A stretch of DNA of 64,000 bases. Origin: Bacillus mesophilus. GTDB taxonomy: Bacteria; Bacillota; Bacilli; Bacillales; SA4. Below are positions 1-8,953 of the stretch, in pieces. The stretch lies in contig NZ_JAAIWM010000004.1 in the NCBI RefSeq assembly GCF_011008845.1, positions 186,001 to 250,000 on the forward strand, written 5' to 3'. Every line of letters begins with the position of its first letter. The stretch's first letter is position 1. The notes beneath the pieces are model-generated. The model had not been told where the DNA came from. It was given only the letters and a program-made list of their open reading frames with translations, and ran no database searches. The position numbers and the translations under genes were made by a program.

Positions 1-453
1 AAAATATCCTCTGGTAAGGACCTCCTCATGTGATGCAGCAAAAATCCATCCAATACAAGCAACCAAAAATAATAGATAGAAATTTAATTCTTTTAATAAA
101 CTGATGTTAAAGGTTCCACTAATAAAATTATGATGAATGAGAACTCCGACATAACTCAGGATTAAAGTTAAAGTCACGATAAAAGCTGTTAAAACAAAAA
201 ACAAATCCTTTCGTTCAACCCTAAAGCCCATTTCCTTTATGTGAACATGATCTAACTTTTTCATGAGATAAGAAATTAAACTAATATTGATTATTGCTAC
301 GAACAAATTAACCACGAAAGTTATGAGTCTACTTTCAATCATATCATCAAATAACCCTAACAACATCATGCTTCCAGCCACTACAACCATCGCTAAAATC
401 GTAGCGAAAGATGTGACAAAAATTCGCATTCCAGGACTTAACTTTGCCCCCAT
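1..453 (-). CDS. CPBP family intramembrane metalloprotease, 5' part only
   Basis: The reverse strand is open from an ATG at 453 to the window edge (151 codons), with the ribosome binding site GGGGGAAATAAG just before the ATG. The translation starts MGAKLSPGMRIF and is strongly hydrophobic, with about four membrane segments (roughly residues 9-34, 43-62, 84-106 and 125-140). It reaches SHEEVLTRGYF at residues 141-151. EExxxR is the first conserved motif of the CPBP (CAAX protease/bacteriocin-processing) family of intramembrane glutamic/metallo-proteases, where the paired glutamates are catalytic. The remaining conserved motifs lie outside the window. Family members mature peptides or confer bacteriocin immunity; the role here is unknown. 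The terminator at 561-599 separates it from the upstream peptide cluster. Confidence 0.78.
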   Translation of the reverse strand, partial: MGAKLSPGMRIFVTSFATILAMVVVAGSMMLLGLFDDMIESRLITFVVNLFVAIINISLISYLMKKLDHVHIKEMGFRVERKDLFFVLTAFIVTLTLILSYVGVLIHHNFISGTFNISLLKELNFYLLFLVACIGWIFAASHEEVLTRGYF

Positions 454-560
454 CTTATTTCCCCCAATTAGAGATTTTAAAATTACTATTTCTCTATTTA
501 TTAGAAAATCCTCTATTTTTTTCTTTTTTTATTAGGAAGGCCAATCTACGTGTTTGTATT

Positions 561-599
561 AATGAAAAATAAGGCGTGAATTCATCTTGAACTCACGCC
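561..599 (-). terminator. Rho-independent terminator after the amidohydrolase gene
   Basis: Read on the minus strand, GGCGTGAGTTCA, a 3-nt loop and TGAATTCACGCC form a 12-bp stem with one G-T wobble, followed by TTATTTTT. It ends the peptide-scavenging operon and isolates the CPBP gene beyond it. Confidence 0.8.
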
Positions 600-672
600 A
601 AAAAACTATTTAATTATTTATCAATCCTTAGATTCAATTCAATCCGATATTAGGAGTCCTTGTTGTCTACAC

Positions 673-1938
673 TTACACGGTAGCCTTTACGGGTAAGGCT
701 GTCTCCTTAAGGACCTTTCCACCTTGTATAACCACTTTAATATTATCATTGTCTTCTAAAGAACGAATGTCAGTTAAAGGATTTGTACTACAGATCACAA
801 TATCTGCTAGTTTTCCAACCTCTAGAGTACCAATTCGATCCTCCCAGCCCATACATTCAGCTGCAACCTTTGTTGTGGATACAATTGCTTCCATAGGAGT
901 CATGCCAATATCAGTCATTAAGGCAAGCTCTCTTAAATTTGTTCCATGAGCCATTACGCCTGCATCTGTTCCCATAGCAATCTTTACACCTGCTTTATAA
1001 GCTTTTGCCATATTCACTTTATGCGCTTCTATTGCTTCTTTCGCCTTTTTCACTCCCCAGTCAGGCATTCCAGCTTTTTCAGCTAGTTCTAATACGGAAA
1101 CTGGAGCTAACAGAGTTGGAACTAAATAAGTACCATTTTCTAGCATTAGTTCAATACACTCATCATCTAGATAAATACCATGCTCGATCGAATGAATTCC
1201 TGCTTTAATCGCATTTTTAATTCCCTCTGCTCCTTGTGCATGAGCCATTACCTTGATTCCGCGACGGAATTTAGCTTCTTCGACCATTACCTTTAATTCC
1301 TCAATTGTAAACTGAGTAAATTCTGGGTGATCAGTTGGACTTAAGACCCCTCCTGTACTATGTACTTTAATAACATCTGCACCAGCACGAAGTACTTCCC
1401 TTACTGTTTTACGGACACTCTCTACACCGTCGCATATTCCGTTCGGCATTCCAGGGTACTCATCCAAAAGAAGTTTCACCGTTTGCCCTGACGCTGTCCA
1501 AGAATCTCCGTGCCCCCCTGTTGTGGTTAACGCCGTTACACTAATTTGAATACGTGGACCAACAATTAATCCGTTTTCAACAGCTTGCTTTACACCTGCG
1601 TCCGTACCACCACAGTCTCTTACAGAGGTGATTCCTGCATTTATTGTATTTTTCATGTAGTTAATCGATTTATAAAAATTATATGAAAAAGGAGTCGCTA
1701 ATCTTTGTTCTACTGGCTCATACTCTAGCATCATATGAACATGAGTATCAATGAATCCAGGTAAAATCGTGCCCCCATTTGCATCTAAAACAGTAGTCTC
1801 TCCATCAAATCTCGGTAAGTCTTCTTCTCGACCCACAAATATAATCTTTTCACCTTCAAAAGCAAGAGCACCATTTACGATCGACTCTCCGCCATTTCCA
1901 TCTACTAATCTCCCATTCTTAATCACTGTAACTGACAT
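673..1938 (-). CDS. Metal-dependent amidohydrolase (prolidase/imidazolonepropionase-like)
   Basis: This is a 421-residue cytoplasmic hydrolase of the amidohydrolase superfamily. The binuclear-metal ligands are visible: HxH in DTHVHM (H66, H68), the lysine expected to be carboxylated in DVIKVHSTGG (K191), H233 in MAHAQG, H253 in IEHG, and the catalytic aspartate D325 in GTDAG. The overall pattern matches the subgroup that includes Xaa-Pro and Xaa-Arg dipeptidases. AGAGG precedes the ATG. It is the last gene of the peptide import cluster, 28 bp after the AbgB-like gene, so hydrolysis of an imported dipeptide or N-acyl amino acid is a reasonable inference. The exact substrate cannot be read from sequence. 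Confidence 0.85.
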   Translation of the reverse strand: MSVTVIKNGRLVDGNGGESIVNGALAFEGEKIIFVGREEDLPRFDGETTVLDANGGTILPGFIDTHVHMMLEYEPVEQRLATPFSYNFYKSINYMKNTINAGITSVRDCGGTDAGVKQAVENGLIVGPRIQISVTALTTTGGHGDSWTASGQTVKLLLDEYPGMPNGICDGVESVRKTVREVLRAGADVIKVHSTGGVLSPTDHPEFTQFTIEELKVMVEEAKFRRGIKVMAHAQGAEGIKNAIKAGIHSIEHGIYLDDECIELMLENGTYLVPTLLAPVSVLELAEKAGMPDWGVKKAKEAIEAHKVNMAKAYKAGVKIAMGTDAGVMAHGTNLRELALMTDIGMTPMEAIVSTTKVAAECMGWEDRIGTLEVGKLADIVICSTNPLTDIRSLEDNDNIKVVIQGGKVLKETALPVKATV

Positions 1939-1966
1939 TTAACCTCTTCCTCTCGTTTTTATTTTT

Positions 1967-3406
1967 TTAACCCTGCTTCAATGGTGTGGGTCTTACCTCT
2001 GCCGGAACAGGTGAAACATATGGGGTTCCGTCAATTTTTTCCACTAATTCTTGTTTTGCTTGATCCACTAATGATGGATTCCACAGTAATTCTATTGCTG
2101 TTTTAGCCAACACTTTTCCAGCATATAGCATCCCCTTATGTGCAATCGAGGTTGCCCCTTGAGAAACTAACTGCCAGGAGTGGAATGGTGTACCAAATAC
2201 AAAACAAGGACCCCAAAATTGAGCGGTTGGTGTAACCCAGCTAACATCTCCAACATCCGTTGACCCAAACATAATTTCATTTGATTCATGATAAGGTAGC
2301 ACTTCTTGATAAAATAACTCTTCGCGTATATTTTTAGAGATATTTACTTTATAAAGTCTTTTCGCTTCTGCTACCGTACTACGTAAATCATCTTCTGTTA
2401 TTTTCTCCATCATTTGAGCAGCGAATGTCAATTCACCCTCTTCATACTGTGGCAACGAAAACTGTTCCATGCTATCCTGCATCACTTTTCCCAAAATGTT
2501 GTTGGGAATATAATTGGAACAAGCCTTATCAAATTTAACCTCAACCTCTGTGTCTGTCATAAGAGCTGCACCGCTAGCAATCTTAAATACTCTATCAAAA
2601 ATGGCATTAACCTCTGAGATTTCAGGAGCGCGTATTAAATAGAGGACCTCTGCCTCCGCCTGAACAACATTAGGGGAAAGGCCACCTGCATTGACTATTG
2701 AATAGTGAATTCTAGCTTCCGGAATAATATGCTCTCTTAAGTAATTTACTCCTACATTCATAAGCTCTACAGCGTCTAAAGCACTTCTTCCTAAGTGAGG
2801 AGAGTTAGCAGCATGAGATGCAGTACCTGTAAACTTAAAATATACCTGATAGTTTGCTAGTGTAGTGGAGGCAAACATTCCGGTATAATTACCAGGATGC
2901 CAGGTTAATGAACAATCAACGTCATCAAATAGCCCTTCTCTCACCATAAAGGTTTTACCTGAGCCACCCTCTTCACCAGGACAACCATAATAACGAATGG
3001 TTCCCTCAAGCCCATTCTCTAGCATATACTCCTTTACCGAAATAACTGCCGCAAGGACTGAAGCACCATAAAGATTATGACCACAACCATGTCCATTACC
3101 CTTTGGAACTAAGGCTTCTTTTAGATTACTTTCTTTCTTTTGACTTAGGCCAGAAAGTGCGTCAAACTCACCAAGTATTCCAATTACAGGTTTACCTGAG
3201 CCGAAGCTCGCAATAAACGCTGTAGCTATTCCACCAACTCCCCGGTCTACATTGAAGCCCTCTTCCTCCAGTACTTTACAAAGAAGTTCGGCGGATTGAT
3301 ACTCTTCAAATCTAGTTTCTGCGAAATCCCAAATTTGATCGCTGACCGAAGTAAATAGATCTTTTTTCTCTTCAATGCATTGTTCTATCGCTGAAATAAT
3401 GCTCAC
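1967..3406 (-). CDS. M20 family amidohydrolase, AbgB-like
   Basis: The 479-residue product resembles the aminobenzoyl-glutamate hydrolase subunit B (AbgB) branch of M20 zinc peptidases. Metal-site signatures are HGCGH (106-110) and the catalytic glutamate pair in PGEEGGSG (about 145-146); GEFDAL near 79-84 supplies the usual aspartate. The dimerisation domain lies between about 200 and 310. The GTG start overlaps the stop of the upstream hydrolase (GTGA), which implies translational coupling, with GAGG about 10 nt upstream. AbgB enzymes split p-aminobenzoyl-glutamate or related N-acyl amino acids. In this peptide cluster it may act on N-blocked dipeptides, so the abgB name is not transferred. 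Confidence 0.85.
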   Translation of the reverse strand: MSIISAIEQCIEEKKDLFTSVSDQIWDFAETRFEEYQSAELLCKVLEEEGFNVDRGVGGIATAFIASFGSGKPVIGILGEFDALSGLSQKKESNLKEALVPKGNGHGCGHNLYGASVLAAVISVKEYMLENGLEGTIRYYGCPGEEGGSGKTFMVREGLFDDVDCSLTWHPGNYTGMFASTTLANYQVYFKFTGTASHAANSPHLGRSALDAVELMNVGVNYLREHIIPEARIHYSIVNAGGLSPNVVQAEAEVLYLIRAPEISEVNAIFDRVFKIASGAALMTDTEVEVKFDKACSNYIPNNILGKVMQDSMEQFSLPQYEEGELTFAAQMMEKITEDDLRSTVAEAKRLYKVNISKNIREELFYQEVLPYHESNEIMFGSTDVGDVSWVTPTAQFWGPCFVFGTPFHSWQLVSQGATSIAHKGMLYAGKVLAKTAIELLWNPSLVDQAKQELVEKIDGTPYVSPVPAEVRPTPLKQG

Positions 3407-4254
3407 TGTGTCACTTCCTCTTTGGAAGTTCCATTTATAAATTGACGAACATTCTCAAGGTATTTTTCATTTTCCTCTACATGAGGAGAATGCCCACTAT
3501 TTTCATAGATAATAAGTGTTGAGTTTGTTAATTCCTTAGCTATTGTTTCAGAGCATTCCACAGGGGTAACCCAATCATGCCTTCCAACAGAAACGAGAAC
3601 AGGAACGTTAATAGACTTTAACTGATCTTGGATATTGTAATTGGGTTGATTAACTTTAAAGGCGTAGTTATGCGTCTCATAGTGATAGAAAATGGAATCA
3701 ATTCTATCTTGAATTTGATCTGGATTTTGTTCGACAGTGTATAGAGGCAATAAAGCACCAAATATCTCTTTTAAGTCTTCGTCTGAGGTAGTTTCACCTT
3801 TCCAAAGTCGGTCTAACACTTCTTCTGTTACACTAGGTAAATTAGCCTTTAAAGCTCGTTCAGTGGATAGGTGATGATAATCCTGATTTGCCGCTGTATC
3901 CCTTAGTAAAACGTGAGAAACATGGTCTTGATAGCGGAGTACATATTCTAGGGATAAAAATCCTCCATAAGAACCACCATGAATCATGATTTTGTCTAAA
4001 TTTAATTGTTTCCTTAATTCATCGATATCCGCAGTCCATTGTTCATGAGAATATGGCGGTTTATCTTCAGATCTACCTGAACCTCTCATATCTAAAAAAA
4101 CTAATTTATATTGATCACCAAGCGATTTAAACGCATGGAGATCAGCCCGACAATCGCCTAAGCCTGGAGCACCATGGATAAAGAAAATCGCTTTACCATC
4201 GTCTTTTCCATGTACCTCATAATAAATTTCACAATCATTAATAGTAGTGAACAT
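3403..4254 (-). CDS. Alpha/beta hydrolase, proline iminopeptidase-like (S33)
   Basis: The 283-residue protein has an alpha/beta-hydrolase fold. FIHGAPG (about 25-31) forms the oxyanion region, GGSYGG carries the nucleophile S95, GRHDWV supplies D227 and SGHSPH supplies H255. MRGSGRS (about 56-62) is close to the DxRGxGxS signature of prolyl aminopeptidases, which remove N-terminal proline. A strong AAGGAGGG site precedes the ATG. A terminator-like hairpin (4280-4308) separates it from the binding-protein gene, so it is probably expressed at a lower level than that gene. It overlaps the next gene by 4 bp. Assignment to the S33 family is firm; proline specificity is inferred from motif and context. 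Confidence 0.85.
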   Translation of the reverse strand: MFTTINDCEIYYEVHGKDDGKAIFFIHGAPGLGDCRADLHAFKSLGDQYKLVFLDMRGSGRSEDKPPYSHEQWTADIDELRKQLNLDKIMIHGGSYGGFLSLEYVLRYQDHVSHVLLRDTAANQDYHHLSTERALKANLPSVTEEVLDRLWKGETTSDEDLKEIFGALLPLYTVEQNPDQIQDRIDSIFYHYETHNYAFKVNQPNYNIQDQLKSINVPVLVSVGRHDWVTPVECSETIAKELTNSTLIIYENSGHSPHVEENEKYLENVRQFINGTSKEEVTQ

Positions 4255-4279
4255 GAAATCCCTCCTTATATATGAAAAG

Positions 4280-4308
4280 AAAAAACGCCGTATGGAACGA
4301 CGTTTTTT
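4280..4308 (-). terminator. Intra-operon hairpin terminator/attenuator
   Basis: AAAAAACG(T/C)CGT pairs across a 5-nt loop with its complement, and both strands end in T6. Genes continue in the same direction on both sides, so it probably lets only part of the transcription past the binding-protein gene. Confidence 0.75.
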
Positions 4309-4328
4309 CTCTTTTTCAGGAAAAACGA

Positions 4329-5990
4329 TTAGTTTGCTCCACTAATTGCCCATTTTTGTAGGTCGTGGTGCGTACCAAATGTTTTTGGCTTACCAAATTC
4401 AACACGCTTATTCACACCAGCAAAGTCATGGTCAGAATATAAAGTTAGAACTGGCATATCATCAATTATTAACTTCTGAAGTTCACTGTAGATTCCTTTT
4501 CGTACTTCAACGTCAGCTTCTTGCTTACCCTTTAGAAGTAATTCATCCATCTTAGGGCTGCTGTATTGCATGAAGTTGTAAGTAGCGCCAGTTGCATACA
4601 CGCTAGATACATCTGGATCTAATGTTAACGTAAATCCAACTAACAATAAGTCAAACTCTCCTGCTGCACCTTTTTGCATGATCGTTGGGAAGTCATAGTT
4701 AGTGATTTCAGTTTTAACCCCAATTTGAGCTAAGCTTTGTGCAATAATTGGAGCTGATTGCTCACGTACTTTATTTCCAATTGGAACTACTAGCTCTAGC
4801 GGCTTGCTGAAATCAAAACCTGCGTCCTCTAACATCTTCTTAGCTTCTTCAGGATTGTAGTCAATTTTCCCTACACTCTTATCTAAGAATGGAGAGACTG
4901 ATGAATATGGTCCGTCAATATACTCACCGTAACCTTTTAAAAGCTTATCAACTAAAAGTTGACGATCTACTGCCATGGATAATGCCTTACGAACTTCAAC
5001 ACTTAATTTTTCAGTGTTATACATCATTGTTTGGAAACCAATTGTTGGTTCAACAGATGTTTCAATGTGTTCAAAGCTACTTACTGTGTCGTAATCTTGA
5101 ACAGCAATTTTACCAATACCTTTCGATACGTTGAAATCAAGCTCTCCAGTTTGAAGCTGTGCTACTAAGTTCGGAGCGGGCATGATCTTGATAAATAATT
5201 TTTCAAGCTCTGGAGTTCCAGCATAATAATCTGTGTTAGCTGCTAATTCTACATATTGATCCTTTTCATATTTAACAAATTTAAATGCCCCGTTAGAAAC
5301 ATCTGGATTTTGCATATAAGGATGAGTTGAAAGATCTTCAACAGGAACATCTCCTAAGATATGCTTTGGCAAAGTCAGGACGTTTAAGCCAAACATTTCT
5401 TTCATATAGTTAGGGTCAACAGGTACAGCTGTCTTAAGCTCGAGTGTCTTGTCATCTACAATCTTGATCGATGACAATTCAGTTTGACCTTCTGGCAGTT
5501 TACCATTAGCTTCTAAACCATCTAACATAGAGATGTTAGCACCTTGAGAAGTTTCAGACTTAGGGTGTGCAATTGTATTAATAGTGAATGCTAAGTCATG
5601 TGAAGTAACTGGAGTTCCATCAGACCATTTAGCATCTTTGTTAATTTTAATCGTATAATTCTGACCATCAGTTGACTCAAATGACTCAGCTAGACGAGGT
5701 ACAAAGTTTAAAGGTCCATCCATTTCTAGCAATGTATCTTGAAAGAACTTTTGGATAAACATTGCGGCAACATCCCCTGAGTTGATTGGGTTGAAGCCTG
5801 TTGGTGGATTTACTAACCCGATAAACATCGTACTTGGATCGCCATTATCTGTAGTTGCTGGTTGATCAGTTGATCCACCATCTTTTGGATCTTCACTAGT
5901 AGCTGGATCTGCTGCCCCACTACAAGCTGCTAAAAATAGTAAACATAGGATTGCGATCAAACTAAATGCTTTTTGAACTGACTGTTTCAT
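4329..5990 (-). CDS. Peptide ABC transporter substrate-binding lipoprotein (SBP family 5)
   Basis: The 553-residue extracellular solute-binding protein has a lipoprotein signal peptide with the lipobox LAAC (cysteine at about 23), followed by a Ser/Asp/Thr-rich linker, so it should be anchored to the outer face of the membrane. The body matches OppA/DppA-type family 5 proteins, for example PRLAESFES, the WSDGTPVTSHDLAFTI region and an IMPAPN segment. GGGGGG precedes the ATG. It follows the permease and ATPase genes on the same strand and is followed by an attenuator, an arrangement that favours excess binding protein. The ligand is most likely a di- or oligopeptide, given the peptidase neighbours. 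Confidence 0.92.
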   Translation of the reverse strand: MKQSVQKAFSLIAILCLLFLAACSGAADPATSEDPKDGGSTDQPATTDNGDPSTMFIGLVNPPTGFNPINSGDVAAMFIQKFFQDTLLEMDGPLNFVPRLAESFESTDGQNYTIKINKDAKWSDGTPVTSHDLAFTINTIAHPKSETSQGANISMLDGLEANGKLPEGQTELSSIKIVDDKTLELKTAVPVDPNYMKEMFGLNVLTLPKHILGDVPVEDLSTHPYMQNPDVSNGAFKFVKYEKDQYVELAANTDYYAGTPELEKLFIKIMPAPNLVAQLQTGELDFNVSKGIGKIAVQDYDTVSSFEHIETSVEPTIGFQTMMYNTEKLSVEVRKALSMAVDRQLLVDKLLKGYGEYIDGPYSSVSPFLDKSVGKIDYNPEEAKKMLEDAGFDFSKPLELVVPIGNKVREQSAPIIAQSLAQIGVKTEITNYDFPTIMQKGAAGEFDLLLVGFTLTLDPDVSSVYATGATYNFMQYSSPKMDELLLKGKQEADVEVRKGIYSELQKLIIDDMPVLTLYSDHDFAGVNKRVEFGKPKTFGTHHDLQKWAISGAN

Positions 5991-6035
5991 GTCTTTCCCC
6001 CCAATTTTTAAAATAACTTCATATAAGAAGTGTTA

Positions 6036-6956
6036 CTACTTAAAGCTTTTTGGATCAACAGCATCACGGAGTCCATCACCCATAAAGTTGATAGAAATAA
6101 CAGCCAAGACAATCATTAACCCTGGCGGAAGCCATAACCATGGCTGTTGTGCAAGGACTGTTAACGATTGAGCTTCTGTTAACATGTTCCCCCAACTCGC
6201 CGTAGGAGGCTGAACTCCCATTCCCAAGAAACTTAACGATGCTTCCATGATAATCGCAAAGGCAATCCCGAAGGTTGCATTAACGAGTATTGGTGCTAAA
6301 GCATTTGGTAGGATATGATTCAGTAATATTCTTGGCGTCGTATATCCTAATGCTACCCCCGCTTTTACATAATCCATTTCTTTAAGAGATAACACACTTC
6401 CCCTGACTAATCGCGCAATAGGTGGCCAACCGAGTAATCCCAACACTAAAATAATGTTGAACAAGCTTGGTCCCATTACACTTACTAACACTAAAATAAC
6501 CATTAAGTATGGGAATGACATAAATACATCTGTAATACGCATAATTAGCATATCTACCCATTTACCCATATATCCTGCCAACGCACCTAGTATAGTTCCT
6601 ATTACTACATATATAGCAACTGCACCTACACCAACCGAAAGTGAAACCCTCGATGCATAAATCAAGCGACTTAAAACATCACGGCCTACCTGATCAGTGC
6701 CAAGCGGATACTCTGCTGAAGGCTTTGCTTCAAATTCGTACCCCACCTCATATGGATCGTGAGGAGCAATGAGAGGAGCAAATATAGCCATTAAGACAAT
6801 GATTAAAAACATAACTAGACCTAAAACAGCAAGCCTGTGTTTAAGAAAGCGAGTCGTAATGACCCTTAAATAACTTTCCTCTTTTCCGAGCCCCTCTTGG
6901 TTAGCTGTCTTGAGCACAACCTGAGCATGATCTACATCTATTTTTGGTAATGACAT
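6036..6956 (-). CDS. Peptide ABC transporter permease, DppC/OppC type
   Basis: This 306-residue inner-membrane permease has an N-terminal cytoplasmic arm, a first transmembrane segment at about 36-62, and a periplasmic-type loop containing PLGTDQVGRDVLSRL, which is typical of the DppC/OppC N-terminal domain. Five further membrane segments follow. The cytoplasmic EAA loop is around ALGYTTPRILLNHILPN, where it docks on the ATPases. It lies 12 bp after the DppB-like gene and 45 bp before the binding-protein gene. It is one half of the heterodimeric channel. Confidence 0.92.
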   Translation of the reverse strand: MSLPKIDVDHAQVVLKTANQEGLGKEESYLRVITTRFLKHRLAVLGLVMFLIIVLMAIFAPLIAPHDPYEVGYEFEAKPSAEYPLGTDQVGRDVLSRLIYASRVSLSVGVGAVAIYVVIGTILGALAGYMGKWVDMLIMRITDVFMSFPYLMVILVLVSVMGPSLFNIILVLGLLGWPPIARLVRGSVLSLKEMDYVKAGVALGYTTPRILLNHILPNALAPILVNATFGIAFAIIMEASLSFLGMGVQPPTASWGNMLTEAQSLTVLAQQPWLWLPPGLMIVLAVISINFMGDGLRDAVDPKSFK

Positions 6957-6968
6957 CTATTTCCCCCC

Positions 6969-7919
6969 TTAGTTGTACTTAATCCGAGGATCCACAACTG
7001 AATACATGACGTCAGTTAAAAGGTTAGCAAACAAAACTGTAAATGCAGCTAAGAAATTCAAAGCCATTAGTGTTGGATAATCACGTGAACCAATCGACTG
7101 AATTGTTAGCTGACCTAACCCTGGCCACTGGAAAATTTGTTCTGTTACAACTGCTCCTCCGATCAATAACGGAATATCTAATCCTATTACTGTAACAATT
7201 GGAATTAATGCATTTCTTAAAGCATGCTTATTGTTAACTAGAAACTCACGTAACCCCTTTGCACGTGCTGTTCTTAGATAGTCCTGACCTAAAACTTCCA
7301 GCATACTTGATCTAACGTAACGGACCATGTTACCTGCAATAGCAGTCCCAAGTACAGTGGCTGGTAGTATTAAATGCATAAATACATCCATAAAACCTCC
7401 GGAAGATCCGAGGGTAGTCATTCCACCTGTTGGAAGAACTTTGAATACAATTGAGAAAACATAAATTGCTCCTAATCCTAGGAAAAAGTTTGGAATCGAA
7501 ATTCCTAAAAACGAAACAGAAGTCGTTAAATAATCAATAAAGGAATACTGCCTTGTTGCACTTAGAATTCCGATTGGGATTGCAATTAGATAAGCAATGA
7601 TTAATGCAGCACCCATTAGGAGGAAGGTTGGTCCCATTCGGTCTACGATGTTATTCATGACTGGCTCATATGAGGCGAAGGAATACCCAAAATCTCCTTG
7701 TAGCATATTCCCCATCCACCTACCGTACTGCTCCCATAATGGATCATTTAATCCGAGCGCTTCTTTTTTTGCTTCCTTGTCAGCCTCAGACATATTCGGA
7801 TTAACAAACATGTCAACCGGGTTACCGGGTGCTAGATTAATAATGAAAAAGTTAAAGATTGTTACTCCAATTAAAACTGGAATTGCGATGAGAATTCTTC
7901 GGATAATATATTGAAACAT
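6969..7919 (-). CDS. Peptide ABC transporter permease, DppB/OppB type
   Basis: The 316-residue permease begins MFQYIIRRILIAIPVLIGVT, the classical DppB/OppB first helix, followed by FFIINLAPGNPVD and a long extracytoplasmic loop. Five more helices follow, and the EAA loop sits around YLRTARAKGL with the permease signature continuing through LRNALIPIVT. GGGAGGG precedes the ATG. It pairs with the DppC-like permease encoded immediately downstream. Confidence 0.93.
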   Translation of the reverse strand: MFQYIIRRILIAIPVLIGVTIFNFFIINLAPGNPVDMFVNPNMSEADKEAKKEALGLNDPLWEQYGRWMGNMLQGDFGYSFASYEPVMNNIVDRMGPTFLLMGAALIIAYLIAIPIGILSATRQYSFIDYLTTSVSFLGISIPNFFLGLGAIYVFSIVFKVLPTGGMTTLGSSGGFMDVFMHLILPATVLGTAIAGNMVRYVRSSMLEVLGQDYLRTARAKGLREFLVNNKHALRNALIPIVTVIGLDIPLLIGGAVVTEQIFQWPGLGQLTIQSIGSRDYPTLMALNFLAAFTVLFANLLTDVMYSVVDPRIKYN

Positions 7920-7939
7920 CTTTTACCCTCCCTTCCTTC

Positions 7940-8953
7940 CTATTCGTTTAATGGAAAGTGACAGGCAACGGAATGATTCGTTCCCGTTAAAACTGGCGCT
8001 TCCTCAATACATTTGTTTTGGACAAACGGACAACGGGTATGGAATTTACATCCCTTTGGAGGATTCGCCGGGCTCGGTACATCCCCTTCAATAACGACCC
8101 TTTCACGTCCACGCATATGTGGATTTGGAATTGGATAGGCACTAAGCAATCCACTGGTGTATGGATGCTTTGGTTTTTTAAAGATTTCTTCTGTTGTTGC
8201 GACCTCTACGATATTACCTAAGTACATAACAGCAATTCGATCACTGATGTACTTTACCGCACCTAAACCATGACCGATAAATAAGAAGGTTAAACTAAAC
8301 TCTTTTTGCAAGTCTTTTAATAGATTTAATACTTGAGCTTGTATGGAAACATCTAATGCGGATACAGGCTCATCGCAAACTATTAATTTAGGATTTAATA
8401 TAAGCGCCCTGGCAATTCCGATTCTCTGACGCTGTCCACCGGAAAATTCATGAGGGTAACGACTACTATAAGACCTTGGTAAACCAACAATCTCTAATAT
8501 GTCGTCTACTTTCTTCTTAACCTCTGATGGCTTAGCTAACTTATGGAAAAGAAGAGGTTCACTTAATAAATCACCTATCCGCTTTCTCGGATTCAAGGAA
8601 GAATAAGGATCCTGAAAGATGATTTGTAAATCTGTTCTAACTTTTCTCATTTCAGATACAGAAAGGTGAGTTAGGTTTTGACCATTAAATAGGATTTCAC
8701 CTTCGGTAGGTTTTTCAAGTTGGACAATCGCCCGTCCTGTAGTGGATTTACCACAACCTGACTCACCAACTAGCCCTAAAGTTTCTCCTGGATAAATATC
8801 AAACGAAATTCCATCAACTGCTTTTACATGCCCTACTGTTCTCGACAGAATCCCCTTTGTAATTGGGTAGTGTTGTTTTAAGTCTCGAACCTGTAATAGA
8901 GGTGCTGTTTTTGTGCTTTGTTCTTCCTTTTCCATAACTGGTTGTTGGCTCAT
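7940..8953 (-). CDS. Peptide ABC transporter ATP-binding protein, OppF/DppF type
   Basis: The 337-residue ATPase has Walker [10 protein letters not shown], signature FSGGQRQR, Walker B LIVCDEP, and the C-terminal oligopeptide-ABC extension with a Cys-rich stretch (CKFHTRCPF...KC) typical of this subfamily. Its N-terminus matches the OppF group ([10 protein letters not shown], a loop before Walker A). The start codon overlaps the stop of the OppD-like gene by 4 bp (ATGA), and AAGGAGG precedes it. It energises import together with OppD. Confidence 0.94.
   Translation of the reverse strand: MSQQPVMEKEEQSTKTAPLLQVRDLKQHYPITKGILSRTVGHVKAVDGISFDIYPGETLGLVGESGCGKSTTGRAIVQLEKPTEGEILFNGQNLTHLSVSEMRKVRTDLQIIFQDPYSSLNPRKRIGDLLSEPLLFHKLAKPSEVKKKVDDILEIVGLPRSYSSRYPHEFSGGQRQRIGIARALILNPKLIVCDEPVSALDVSIQAQVLNLLKDLQKEFSLTFLFIGHGLGAVKYISDRIAVMYLGNIVEVATTEEIFKKPKHPYTSGLLSAYPIPNPHMRGRERVVIEGDVPSPANPPKGCKFHTRCPFVQNKCIEEAPVLTGTNHSVACHFPLNE

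Noticed and set aside
287-535. 82-codon plus-strand open frame at the left edge
   Set aside because: It lies antisense to the well-supported CPBP gene start, has no ribosome binding site, and reads as low-complexity serine/isoleucine sequence.
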